Part shown: one piece after another, positions 35,640 to 47,557 of the stretch
How the letters are laid out: each line of letters opens with the position of its first letter
How positions within the stretch are numbered: position 1 is the first letter of the stretch
DNA from: Seiridium cupressi
Lineage: Eukaryota > Ascomycota > Sordariomycetes > Amphisphaeriales > Sporocadaceae
Direction of reading: 5' to 3'
Assembly: GCA_036674765.1 (NCBI GenBank)
Contig: JARVKI010000162.1
Span: 1 to 55,562, forward strand
DNA: 55,562 nt
Position numbers and translations under genes: made by a program
Notes under the pieces: model-generated
What the model saw: the letters and a program-made list of their open reading frames with translations, nothing else
Told to the model about the DNA's origin: nothing
Databases searched by the model: none

Positions 35640-38150
35640 ATATTAAGTTTATACGTTTATTTTAACTTTTACCCGGCTTTAGAACGGTTTTATATTATTA
35701 TTAAAACCTTCTAAATTTAACTTTATAAAACCCCGAAAAAATTCTTATAATTAAAATATTAATTACGGTTATATCTTTTTAAAATATTTAAAACCTAAAA
35801 GGTTATAATTCTTTTTCCGTCCTTAATATATCGTATAACCCGAGCGTTATTAGCGTTATTATTTTTGCTAATTTAAATAACGAGCTTATTTCGGTATTTT
35901 TACGTTAAAGTACCGCGGTTAAGTTCGTTACCGCGTTTGTTTTAGTTTTTATTATATTAAGAAAGGACGTATAAAGGAATTTCGCCTTTTTATTTTAACT
36001 TTTCGAAGAATTGGCCGATAAAGTTGTTTCGTTAATATTTTAGATCCTTTAAATAATTGCGAATTATTATAATAACGTAATTATTTAATTTTAAAAAAGG
36101 CGAAAATTAACCGACGTATAATAATAAATAATTCGTTTTTTTAAATAAGAAATTTAATAGCTTTGCGCCGGCGTTTAAATTTTAATTATTTAATTTTTAA
36201 CCCCGTAAATATAACCGATACGGACGGTAAACCTTTATAATATTTTTAAACGGTAAATATAATATATTAAAATTATTTTATATACGCGCCAAGATTTAAA
36301 AAAGTTAAGTTATTAATATTTTAAAAGGAAACCGTATCGTTACGAATACGTTAAAAGGATTATATTAATTAACGGTTTTTTATACGCGTTAAATTAACCG
36401 TTAATTAATATATTTTAATACGTTAATATTACGGTTATTTTATACGGTATAATTCTTTACAAAGGATATTTATTTTTAAGTCAAAATATTAATTAATAAT
36501 ATCGCCGTAAATATTAATAACCTTAAATAATAAGCATATAAATAGCGTAATATCGGCTATTTAGTTTTATATTTAAATTTTATTATATAATCGTCGATAT
36601 TTTCGCTTAAATATATTATAAATTCGAGGTTTTATAATAACGTAATAATAATTTCGCGGATTTTATAATTAGCTTTTAACGGTTAATTGATAAATTACGA
36701 TAAATTAATTACGTTTAAATTAAGAATTTTTTTTAAAAAAAAAAGGTTAATTAAAAGTTTTAAAACGCTTTTATATTAATAACAAAACGATTTAAAATAA
36801 ATAATATTATAAATTAGATTTACTTTTTCCGTATGTTTTTTAATAATATTATTAATAATAATTTCTATAAAGCGTAAAACAATACCGCGCTTTTAAAATA
36901 TTCGTTACGAAGCGGTACGCTTACTTTTATTTAGCCGAATAATATTTAAAGATTATCGTTTAAAGTAAATTTTATATAATTTAACGCGGTTACGACGTAA
37001 CCCTAAAAAAAATATAATAAATTAGGAGAAAAAACGCCGCTAAGACGGTAGTTTATATATATATTATAAAAACCCGGGGTATTAAATTATATTTTATTTT
37101 AAAAAAAAGAAAGGATTTAAAGCGGAAAACGTTTAGTTTTCGTTTAAAGTCGTAAACAGAAAAAAATTATATTTTTTAATAAAATTTTAAAAATTTATAT
37201 ATATATTTAATAAGCCTAAATATTAATTTTTCTTTTAATTATAAAATATCGATTATTAATTTAATAATAATATTATATAATATTATAAACGATTTAGGTT
37301 ATTCGCTTTTAAATTTCGTTAACGATATATTCGTATATTTATATAATTTCTTTTTACGGGTATTACCGATATTATAGAAATTTCAGCTGGCCGATAAGAT
37401 AATAACCGGCTTTTTTATTTAATTAATAACGATACGTTACCGTTTAAAGTCGTTAATAAAGAATATTAAATTATTAATATAACCGTTAAATAGTTTAAAT
37501 ATTATTTTAAACTTTTTATAATTTTAATAAAATAATCCCCGTATTAATTAGGTTAAAGGATTTATACGTATTAAAAGCGTTTTGGTAGCGGAAGCCTTTT
37601 AAATAAAAATACCGTTAAGTTAATAAAATATAACTAAAAATAAAAATATTATTAATATATAATCTTTAGCCGCGCTTAGCTTTTTATTAATAATAAAGTA
37701 AAACAGCGTAATTATAAATTAAATATTAATAATTAAGCTTTTTATTTTAATAAATATATTAAAAGCTTACCCGGAATTTCGAGTTTATAAGATATTTAAT
37801 AAAATCGCTATTTAAACGATATTATTAATGTTTTAAAAAGAATTTCGTCGGGGACGTTTTAAAAGGTATAAGCGAGATATTTATACGTTTTTAAGCTTTT
37901 AAAAACTAAATTAAAAAAACTTTATAATTATAATAGGTTTTAAAAAATATCGTTAAATATTTAAATGGAAAACCGTAATTTATATTACGAAAAATATAAA
38001 CTACCTTCCCCGATTAATTATATTATATATAAAAGGTTTAAAACCTAAAAAGGGTTAAAGTAATTGCTTTTATACCGTTTTTAAAATTATAAAATCGAAT
38101 TATTCTTAAGTAAAGCGCCGCCGTATTACCGTTTAAAATTAATATCACCG
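35640..38150 (+). pseudogene. Probable gag region of the second Gypsy element
   Basis: It lies between the 5' LTR and RT on the coding strand, where gag and protease are expected. Frames are broken by TAA/TAG. I could not pick out a zinc knuckle or protease motif with confidence, so the assignment rests on position. Confidence 0.4.
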
Positions 38151-41150
38151 AAAAAGCTTTTTATTATCCGGAAATATTTTAACGAATATTTATTTAAAAG
38201 GTTTATTAAAGCGAATATATTATAAATAATAATTTTAATATTATTAATAAAAAAGCCCGGGGGTAATATTCGGATTTATATTAATTATTAAGGGTTAAAT
38301 AACGTTACGGTTAAAAACCGATATTTTATTTTATTTATCCGAGAAACGTTAAACGTTTTTTATAAAGCTAAATATTTTATTAAATTTAATATTACCGCCG
38401 CGTTTAATAATTTACGGATCGCTTTTAAAAACGAATAAAGAATAATATTTATTACCCGTTTTAATTTATTTAAGTGTTTAATTACGAATTTTAATATACC
38501 GGGTACGTTTAACTCGGTTTAATATTACGTAAATAACGCTTTATTTAACGTATTTAATAGATATATTATTATTTATTTTAACGATATATTTATTTATAAC
38601 GGGTTAAGAAAGGATTATAAACGTTATATTACCGATATAATTTAAAAGCTTATAAACGCAGGTTTAATTATAAATATCCGAAAATGCGAGCTTAAAATTA
38701 TAAAAATAAAATATTTAAGCCTCGTTATATTTATTTTTAATATTAAAATAGACTTTAATAAAATTTTAATTATTAAAGGTTAAAAGCTTTTTTAAAATTT
38801 AAATTCTTTTTAATATTTTATTAATTTCGTAAATTATTACCGTCGGTTTATTAAAAGGATTTTTTTAATAATTAAATTATTAACGATATTAATATTATAA
38901 TTAAAATAGCCGGGTTTATTTTTAAAAAAACGTTATAACGGCTTTTTAACGGTTTAAAAACGCTTTTATATTAGCTTTAATTTTAATATATTACGATTTT
39001 TAACGATTTATTATATTAAAAGTCGATACGTTAAATTAAATTTTTAAAAGCGTACTATTTTAAATAAAAAAATAAAACCTTTTATTTAATAGCTTTTTTC
39101 TTATTTAAATATATATTTAAAAAACGTAATTACGAGATTTACGATAAAAAGTTTTTCGTAATTATAAAAGCTTTTAAAAAATAACGCCCCGAATTTTAAA
39201 ATATAAAAAAACCCGTAAAGGTTACTACAAATTATAAAAATTTATAATATTTCGTTATTATAAAGTTATTAAATTAATAATAAGTTAAATAATCGGAGTT
39301 TTTAAATAATTTTAAGTTCCGTATCGTATATAAACTTAAAAAATATATTATTATTTTAAACGTATTATCCCGATTTTTTAGCGTTACGCCGGTTAATAAA
39401 TTTGATTTTATTAACGATAAAATAGCGAATAACTTTTAAATCCTTTTTTAATTAAACTGTTAAGTTACGTTATACGTTTTAAATATATTAAAACCGATAA
39501 ATACGTTAATTTAGGGAATATACGATTCGTTATTTTTAATATAACGTATTTTAAAATCTTTTATAAAAAAATTATCTACGAGTTTTTTTCATTATAATAA
39601 AGCGTTAATGCTAAATCGTAAAAACCGATTATAAAGGGAATAAAAGTTATATTTACATTTTACACCGCTTATTTATATCTTTTAACGAAAAGTTTTACTT
39701 TTAAATTTTATCCCGTTTATATAATTTAAAGCTAGCCGGTTATTTAAAACGTTATAAAACGTACGATTTTATCCGGCGGACGTATTTTTAACTTTAATTA
39801 TTTAAAAATGTAATTACTTTTATTAAAGGATATTATATATATTAACGGATTAAAATATTTAAAAAAAAAAGCTTTTCCCGGCTTTTTTAACTTATTATTA
39901 ATATCGTTCAGTTTTTAATTAGATTTTTTTATTAATTACGTAGGTTTATTATCCGATTATAAAAAGAACGAAATCGTATATAAATATATATTAATAATAA
40001 TAGACCGTTTAACGAAAATGCGTTATTCTATCCTTATCCCCGATATATTAACGATTATATTCGCAAACGCTTTTGTTATAAAGATATATCGCTTATATAA
40101 AACCCCGGTTATTATTATTTCGGACCGTAATATTTAATTCGTTTCAACGTTTTAAAAAGAATTTAACCGGCGATTCGGCGTTATATTATACGTATTTATA
40201 ATAATTTACCCGGAATTAAACGGCTAAACCGAAATAGTTAACGCTTTTATAAAATAATATTTAAAAGTTTATTATACGTTTTATTAAAACGATTAAACCG
40301 ATTAATTGTTGTTAATAAAATTCGCGACGAATAATTAAATATCCGAATTTACAGGAGTTTCCCCCTTTTTTGCGAATTATAAATAGAACCCGTTTATAAA
40401 AATTAAGCCGGTACGTTAAAGCGACGCTTTAAAAACCGCTTTATAATAATAAGAATTTTATAACGCTACGATAATAACGGATAAAATAAATTATATTTTA
40501 ACTATAATTAAAACGTTATTAACCGATTTCTAAGAAAAATAAATATATTTTACGGATAAATATCGTTTTAATACCGAGTTATCGTAAATTAATAACTTTA
40601 TATAAGTTAATATTAAAAATATTAATTTTAACCGACTTTTAATTAAATTAAATAATAAATAAATAAGCCCGTTTTTAATTTTATAAGTTTACCGCCGAAT
40701 TATAATTATAAAATTATTACCGGTATATAAGATTTTCTTAATCTTTTACGTTTTTTTAATTTAGCGTTATAAAAATAATTTCCCGGGTTAGGCTTTAATT
40801 AACGAAACACTTAACCGGCGTATTATAAACGTTTTAATAACAGATAAAAACGACTTTAATACGGAAAAAAAGAAGTAATATTTCAAAAAAGATATTAAAC
40901 TCCCGTTTCCGTTTTAATAGTTTAAAATATAAGATTAAATAGTTATACTTTTATAAACCTTTTTAAGAACTAGCCGAATATTAAAAAAAAATGCGATTAG
41001 AAAATTTTACCGGTTTTTATTAACGAAATTAAGTTTATTAATTTAGCTTTAATAAAATAATAAGCGCGGAATAAAGGCAAAAAGGCGTTATAACGCTAAA
41101 ATTTAAATAAACCGATAAAAAAATTAACGGTAATATTTATTTTAAACGGA
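38150..41150 (+). pseudogene. pol remnant of the second Gypsy element (RT, RNase H, integrase)
   Basis: RT: INY*GLNNVTVKNRYFILF at 38275-38340 corresponds to the VDYRxLN block, and the catalytic box is YFND (38574-38585). Integrase: LDFFINYVG near 39919-39945, ISDRNI with the second Asp at 40123-40125, and NG*TEIVN with Glu at 40231-40233, giving a D-x35-E spacing. A conserved IDRLTKMRYS segment lies near 39995-40030. The frame continues to about 41150 with no chromodomain that I can recognise. All interruptions are RIP-type stops. Confidence 0.82.
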
Positions 41151-41189
41151 ACGGAACCAGGATGATTATTTTAATTTTTATTAACTTTA

Positions 41190-41400
41190 AAACGAGGCGG
41201 GGTCCCGGGGACGACTAGGAGACGGGAATATAAGAGTACGGTAGCAATACGCTAGGGCCACGATAGCACACCGGCCAGAAACCAAGACGACACACCGGCC
41301 GGACCACAAAAACCATAATAAACCAGGACCAGGGAACGATAGACTACTATTAAAAAGAAGCGGATACGGCTAAGGGACGCTAAAGGGACGATATTAGCAC
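41190..41400. other. RIP-spared GC-rich patch inside the second Gypsy element
   Basis: About 200 bp (gaggcggggtcccggggacg ... aagggacgctaaagggacg) have normal composition between fully RIP-altered flanks. The patch sits downstream of pol. Confidence 0.75.
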
Positions 41401-41655
41401 GACGATAAGTTATAAGAATCGAATTTATTATTTCGACTTCCGAGGAAAAGTCGCGTTATATTAATTAACTTAACTCGTCGCCGCGTTAAAAGGACGCTTA
41501 AATAACGATAGGAATACGGTTTAATTCCTAATTATAATCCTTATTTACTTATTTAAATTGAATTATATTAGCGCGAATAACGTTATAAACGCGACGGAAG
41601 AACTTGCGTTTAGCGTTTTTTTAAATAATATAACCTTAATCATTACCTTTTAAAC

Positions 41656-42120
41656 GTAATTAAAAAAGATAAAGCGTTAATAAAACGTTATTTAAACGCG
41701 TTTAATTTTATAAGAATTTATAATAATTTTAACCTTTTAAACGGGGATTTTATAAACGCGGTAAAGGCGGGGGAAATAAAAGACATTATTTTCCCGGGTT
41801 TTTAAAAACACGTTATAAACATTTTTTAGGTATAAAATAATTAATTACGATTTTAAAGCGTTACGATACCGTTTTTATTTATATTCTAGTTTTTTTAGCG
41901 GTGGTTAAACCGTATTTAATACGGTAATTTTTTTAATAATTTTAAAAGCGGTTATAAATTTAATTATAACGTTAATTATAATAACGCGGTTAAATGCTTT
42001 TTAAAATATTTTTAACTTACCGTCGTTACCGTAACGATTTACGGCTAGGCTATACTTTTAATCCTCGGGACTTATTAAACGCTAAAAAAATATAAGCGTA
42101 ATTAAAAAGGGCGATTAAAT
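41656..42120 (+). pseudogene. Extra frame downstream of pol, function unknown
   Basis: On the plus strand the frame reads VIKKDKALIKRYLNAFNFI, NGDFINAVKAGEIKDIIFPG and on to about 42120, interrupted only by TAA/TAG. Another coding-like frame precedes it (about 41405-41655). Ty3/Gypsy elements normally end soon after integrase, so about 1.4 kb of extra coding-like DNA before the 3' LTR is unexpected. It may be a third gene, a displaced gag or captured sequence. No domain is recognised. Confidence 0.45.
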
Positions 42121-42860
42121 CGATAATATCGCCGGTTATAATCGTAGCCGTTTAAATAACGTTAATAAGGTGAAATATAATTTTAAGGTAATAAAATTAC
42201 CGGTTCGCATAAACTTTTACGCTTTTTATATTATTCGCGAAAAATAAAAGACGCGATAAAGCGATATAAGATTTTAAATAGTTTAAAAGCTAACCCGGAG
42301 GGTATTATTTTAACGACGGCGGTTTTAAATTATTTTAAATAAGTCTATAAATAATATATGTAAAAATTTTCCTCGTTATCGCAAATGCGATTTACGGCCT
42401 TTATTATTTAAAGCGTAGGTAAATTACAGGTTTTCGTCGTTAATAAGACGGGAATTAATAAAAATATTATTATCGCTAAAAAAAGGCTAGGATCGCAAAA
42501 AGCAAATATAATTAATAACGAAAAGGTAGCGTTACGATATAATTAAAAAAGCGTGATATAAATATAATAATAATATAATTATAGCTAGAAAAAATTATAA
42601 TAATAAAAAACCGTATTTATTTTTCGGATTTTTAAAATTAACTAAATTAAATCCCGGAACGATAAAAGTATAAATATATAAGCTAACCGGGACGCTAATT
42701 ATACGAGCCGCTTTATCCGTTAACTTAAATATTTTATAATTATAAATAATTATACGCAGGCCAAATAACTTATATACGATTATAATTAGCAAATATATAA
42801 GGTAAAATAGTGCTTTATAGTTATAATTACGGTTAATTACGGTTTAAAAAGCGGGGTTGT

Positions 42861-43001
42861 TATCACGGTATTAAAACGCTATTAAAGCGTTAACGGCACG
42901 GCGCTTATAAAAAGCTATTATGTTAATTTAGAATTTAATCTCCTCTTTTCTTTTTTATATAATAATAATATATTAAATTATTAATATATAAGACCGTAAT
43001 A
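42861..43001 (+). repeat. 3' LTR of the second Gypsy element
   Basis: 141 bp, clearly alignable with 35464-35601, and less RIP-altered (gcggcgc-like tgcg positions such as ggcacggcgcttataaaaag retained). Confidence 0.88.
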
Positions 43002-43781
43002 AAATATTGAAAATTATCGAAACTTTACCGTTTTTTCCGTATTAATCTTTAATATTCGATTAAAATTAAATAAAACTTTAATAAATCGAATTTCGAAAAG
43101 TCTTTTTATTTTTCTAATTGTTTAAAACTAAAATTTACCTATTAATTAATAATTTATTATAAATAAAATAAAATTACTTATTTATTATAATAAATGAATA
43201 AATCTTTAAAAAATTATAAATCAACGATATTATAAAGTAAATTATTATCGATAATGAAAAATAAAATTTTATTCAAAGCTTCGTTTTTATCGAATTAATC
43301 TAGGGTAATTTAACTCGTATTTGCTCGTTAGCGTTTTAAAAAAGCTATTTCGAAAATATTCGGTATATTTTCTAATATTATTTCGGATTCTAATTAAATT
43401 AATTAAGATTAGTTAATTAAATATTAAAAATAAAATTATAAAAAAGATGATTTACTTTTTTTCCGATTTCTTTTTAATAATTTATTATAAATAATCAAGT
43501 AATATCGGTATTTATAATAACGGGCCGCGTTAAAACTTTAAAATCTAAATATAACGGTTAGTTTCGTTTTAAAATCGCAATTAAAAGTTAATTAATTAAT
43601 CGAATAATAATTCAATTAAAATAATTTACCTAGTATAATATAAAATTATTTTTCGTTTTGTAAAATAATTAATTAGTTTAAAGGTTCGAATAAATAAATT
43701 ATTTTTAATAACGTAAATATTTAATCTTTCGTTTAGTTTAAATTAATAATAAGGTTTATTATAAAAAGAATTAATAAATTT
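43002..43781 (-). pseudogene. hAT transposase, N-terminal part
   Basis: The minus strand reads, before the insertion, KIYSFIIINK, then IKD*YGKNGKVSIIFNIL. This is the hAT pattern that precedes the W-T-S-x-N-N segment, which resumes at 35463. Joined across the Gypsy element the two halves give the usual hAT order. RIP-type stops are frequent. The frame is further cut at 43782 by a 210-bp element and its true start was not found (an upstream exon may lie at 43992-44170). Confidence 0.7.
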
Positions 43782-43991
43782 TGTTACAGTCCGCTTGAGC
43801 TAAGGCTTTGCTCGACTAAAAAGTTAAATTTGTGCAGAATTTAAAGATGCCCTTTAGCTTTATAAGAGTTGGAGCTATTTAACTAACCCTTAATAGGGTA
43901 GCTGCCGCTACCCCCTTTATTTATAGCGCTCTCCCTAGTAGTTAAAGGCTATTATAGAGCTACGCCGTTATGAATCTGGTTTTTTCAGCCA
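43782..43991. mobile_element. 210-bp element spared by RIP
   Basis: It begins TGTTACAGTCCGCTTGAGC and ends TTTTTTCAGCCA, with AAATTT on both sides (43776-43781 and 43992-43997). Composition is normal, in contrast to both flanks. TG...CA ends fit a very short solo LTR; a SINE or MITE is also possible. The short length may explain its escape from RIP. Confidence 0.6.
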
Positions 43992-43999
43992 AAATTTAT

Positions 44000-44690
44000 A
44001 ATTAAGACTTATTTTGTAAATTATTCTATAAATTAAAAAAGAAACATTAGATTCGGAATTAAAAACCGAATTATTAAACTTAAAATCTATTATAAAATAA
44101 TAAAATCGAAAACCGGATTTAAAATTAACGGGGTTTTTAAAATCCTATTAATTCCGATCGGATTATTATTAAACCCTGTAAACCGGTTTTCTTCCCGTAC
44201 GAGCGATTATAAATGCACGTTTCGATTATAAACTTATATTTTAATTATAAATCCACGATTATAAATCCAGATTTCGATTATAAATCCACGTTTTAATTAT
44301 GAATCCATAATTAACCCACCGATCGACTTTATATTTATTATCGAAATAATCCCCCTTTTTTTTTTACTTCCTTTCCTTTTATATTTTCTTCTCCCGGTTA
44401 TTAATTATCTTTTATATTATTATATAAATGTTAATCTCCTTTATTAATGGTTTTTATAATTTAATTCGATAATATTACTTATTAATTAATTTTAATATTC
44501 TTATATTAATTATTTAAATAATTGATAAGAAAAAAGCCATTCGTTTATATTAAATTATATTTTTATATTAATTATTATTAAATTAATAATAATTAATTTA
44601 AAAAAACGCTACTCGTTTTATTAAAAAGTAAGTTATTTTACTATTATTATTTTAAAATATTTTTTTAACATTTTAAAAGGAAAAAGATAA
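44000..44690. repeat. RIP-altered DNA beyond the hAT N-terminus
   Basis: Mostly AT-rich. The string attattaaaccctgtaaacc near 44170 resembles a hAT terminus but lacks a matching partner. The tandem array at 44204-44312 lies inside. No other feature is seen. Confidence 0.45.
44204..44312. repeat. Degenerate 18-20-bp tandem repeat
   Basis: About six copies of a unit like cgattataaatccacgttt, with spacing 14-20 bp. Subterminal repeats of this kind are known transposase-binding regions in hAT elements; here that is only an analogy. Confidence 0.7.
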
Positions 44691-44815
44691 TAGGATATTA
44701 ATTAGATTTTTACTATTATTATAACTTAGATAATAATAAAGGATATTAATTGGATTTTTATCATTTTAATAATTTAGATAATTATAAAGGATATTTATTT
44801 GATTCTTTTTTAAAA
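44690..44815. repeat. About 50-bp tandem repeat
   Basis: Two and a half copies of a unit starting ggatattaatt(a/g)gatttttat and ending tagataat(a/t)ataaag. Confidence 0.75.
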
Positions 44816-44939
44816 ATTAAAAGAATTAGAATATTTTTAACTTTTTAACTTTGAAAATTTCCACTTTTAATAAAAATTAACTTTTTAATTAAACGGGTTT
44901 TTATTTTTAAAAACTAAATAAGCCATTTAAAAATATACG

Positions 44940-45538
44940 ATTTATTACGAATATATATATTTAAAAGGTTTAATTATTCGTTTATTTCATATTTTATTAT
45001 TAGCTTTAAAGATTTTATTACGGAAATCGACTGCTTTTAAAATGTTAATTTTAATTATTTTTAAAACTAAAATATCTTTTTACTTAATTTAATAGTTAAA
45101 TAAATGAAATAAGTTAGATACGTGCTTTTTATTTTAACATTATGTATTATAACTATCTTTTACATTATTCGATTGGTTAATTAATTAAAATTAAAAATGT
45201 ATATTTTTAAAATATTTTATTTTATAAAATTTTAAAGATAAAAAGTTTAAACTTTTATGTTATTTTAATAAATTTATTTGCAAATAAACTTAATAAACTT
45301 TGTTTATTATTATTAATTATGAATTTAATTCAACTTTTATAATATTAAATATAATTATTGAATTATTAGTTAATTAGTCTTAGTTTTTTTAGTCTTTAAC
45401 GAAAATTAATTAAAAAAAAACTATTAATTAATTAAACGAAGCCTTATTAATCTTTGTTAATAGTTTATTAACGAAAGTTAATTTTAATTTAATCAGGTAA
45501 TAAATTAACTGAATAATTTTAAACCCTATTAATTATTA
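44940..45538. mobile_element. hAT-type terminal region, inverted relative to 32766-33400
   Basis: Its reverse complement aligns with 32766-33400 (shared: gattttattacggaaatcg against cgttttccgtaataaaattt). It ends AATTTTAAACCCTA, a less altered hAT terminus, followed by TTAATTAT. The same 8-mer occurs at 45313-45320, but not at a hAT-like end. Confidence 0.5.
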
Positions 45539-45549
45539 ACTTTGTAAAT

Positions 45550-46750
45550 AAATAAATAAATAATTAATTAATTAGTAAACGGGTAATTATTTAAAATAAT
45601 ATTTTTAAAACTCGTTAAAAGTTTTAATTTAAATATAAATTTCGATAATTAAATTACATTTAGTTATTTTATAATTTAAACCAAAATTATAATTAATAAG
45701 ATAAATAATAACTTTTAAATAAAAGGTATTATTATTCGAAATTTAAATATCGAAAATTATTTAAAATTTTCCGTATATTTTGGTATTTAATTTTAAAAAT
45801 CGATTAAAATTATATAAAACTTCGGTAAATCGGGTTTTAAATATTTTCTTTTCGTACTATTTAAAGCCCGAATTTTATAATAAATAAATTAATTAAAAAA
45901 GATTTTATTAATTAATATAAAAATCAACTTATTTATTATAATAAATTAATAAATCTATAAAAAATTAAAAATTAACGATATTAAAAGGTAAATTATTATT
46001 AATAATAAAGTTTTAAATTTAGTTTTTAATTGTAATTTTAGTTTGGTTTTAATTTTTCTTTAATTAATTAATAAAAGTTTGTATTTTAAAAACTTAAATT
46101 AAAATAAGTTTTTTTAAAAAAAAAATTAAAAGAACTAAAAATTAATAATTATAATTAATTATTATTAATTTTTTAAAATTATAAATAATTAAAATAGTTA
46201 AAACGAGTTAAAATAAATTATTTATCTCTTATATATATACATTATATATTTTAAAAATTAAGTTTTAAAATAAATATTTAAAAATCGTTATTTTTAATAA
46301 AAATATATGAAAATAATTTAAATAACCCATTTATTTACTTATTTAATGTATAAATAGTTGTAATTTATTAAATTTTTATTGTACTTATATACCTTTTATT
46401 TAATTAGTTTTTAGTTTTTTTAATTTTTAATTTAAACTATTTAAATTAAATTCAAAACTAATTAAATTAAATTTAATTAATTTAAATATTCATTTTAAAA
46501 ATTAAAGTTAATTTAAATTTTTATTTTAAAACCGTTAATTAATTTAATTTTAATTAGTTTTTTTATTAATTAATTAATTATTAACTTTAATCGATAATAA
46601 TAAATAAAATTTTTATTTAAAGCTTCGTTTTCGTTTAATTAATCCAGGATATTTTAATTTATATTTACTCGTTAACGTTTTTAAAAAGTTATTTCGAATA
46701 TATTTTCTAACGTCATTTCAGAATTTAATTAAATTAATTAAAAGCGTTAT
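45550..46750 (-). pseudogene. Second hAT transposase fragment (empty-site copy)
   Basis: 45560-45760 aligns with the left flank of the second Gypsy element (35258-35463) and the following bases with its right flank (43002-43400), without the element. It carries its own insertion at 46006-46589. This fragment preserves the uninterrupted hAT sequence around the AAATA target. Confidence 0.72.
46006..46589. mobile_element. hAT-like non-autonomous element, 584 bp
   Basis: Ends are TAAAGTTTTAAATTTAG and TTAACTTTA. The flanking 8-mers ATTAATAA (45998-46005) and ATCGATAA (46590-46597) differ by two RIP-type transitions. The uninterrupted paralogue at 43242-43255 has a single ATCGATAA, which confirms the insertion. 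Confidence 0.8.
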
Positions 46751-47127
46751 AAAAAATCAATAAATTTAAACAAAGCTTTAAAAAATTAAGTTATTTTAAA
46801 TTAACTTTATATAATTGATTTTTATACTAAGAATTAAATTTAAAACAATATAATTAAATTTATATTTATAAAGAATTAAAACGTAAAATAAAAATTAATG
46901 AAAATTAATAATTTTTCGTTAAGTTAATAAGTTAATTTACAGTTTACTAAACTCATCAAATTAAAAAAATTTAATTTTGTAAATTTAATAAATTATTTTA
47001 AAAGAAATAAATTTAATTAGTAAAATAAATGTTTATTAGTATTATATACTAGCTGAATTTAACGGTATTTATCCTTTTATTATAATAAATCGTTATTATA
47101 ATTTTCTTTAAGTTTAATAAATGCTAT
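46751..47127. repeat. Unassigned RIP-altered DNA
   Basis: AT-rich with no recognisable frame or ends. Confidence 0.45.
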
Positions 47128-47135
47128 AACATTAT

Positions 47136-47549
47136 TAAAGTTTAAAATTAGTTAATTAATTTATTAACTAATTAAATTAAAACTAACTTTCGTTAATTAA
47201 AGTTAATAAAATATTTATAAAAATTAATTAAAATTAATATTTTATTAATTTGAATTAACTGTTAATATTTAATCTTTAATTCATTTATTAATTATAAAAA
47301 GACTAAATAATTTTAGTAAATTTAAATATAATGTTAAAAAACAAAATTTAATTAATTTAGCTTTATAAAACGTATTTTTATTATAAAAATTCAATTTAAA
47401 ATAATATAATTAAATGCTAATTTATAAGAAACTAAAACGGAAAATAAAAATTAACTTTTATTAATTTTTTAAAAAGGTAAATTAATTATTAATTAATTAA
47501 TAATTAACTAAAAGTTTAATTAAAACTAATAAATAAATTTAAAACTTTA
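47136..47549. mobile_element. hAT-like non-autonomous element, 414 bp
   Basis: It starts TAAAGTTTAAAATTAG and ends AATTTAAAACTTTA. The flanking 8-mers AACATTAT (47128-47135) and AATATTAT (47550-47557) differ by one C/T transition. The terminal series gttaattaaagttaataaaat is shared with the 26908 element. Confidence 0.72.
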
Positions 47550-47557
47550 AATATTAT

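Larger units (their letters stand above)
35464..43001 (+). mobile_element. Second Ty3/Gypsy retrotransposon, short LTRs
   Basis: LTRs at 35464-35601 and 42861-43001 both start TATCACGGTATTAAAACG and end CCGTAATA, RIP forms of the inverted pair TGTCACG/CGTGACA. The target duplication AAATA lies on both sides (35459-35463 and 43002-43006). A polypurine tract (aaaaagcggggttgt) precedes the right LTR, so the plus strand is coding. The related empty site at 45.7 kb has one AAATA, confirming the borders. Confidence 0.92.

Noticed and set aside
42595..42792. 65-codon minus-strand open frame near the 3' LTR of the second Gypsy element
   Set aside because: It lies antisense in RIP-altered DNA. Such DNA has few C, so stop-free runs arise on one strand by composition; no conserved pattern is visible.
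45313..45538. A 218-bp MITE defined by TTAATTAT on both sides
   Set aside because: The left 8-mer is followed by GAATTTAATTC rather than a hAT-type end, and such AT-rich 8-mers recur by chance; similarity to 32766-33400 extends further left.
26950..47500. Centromere-like interpretation of the AT-rich block
   Set aside because: The sequence is explained by RIP-altered transposons. No satellite array or other centromere evidence can be seen from sequence alone.
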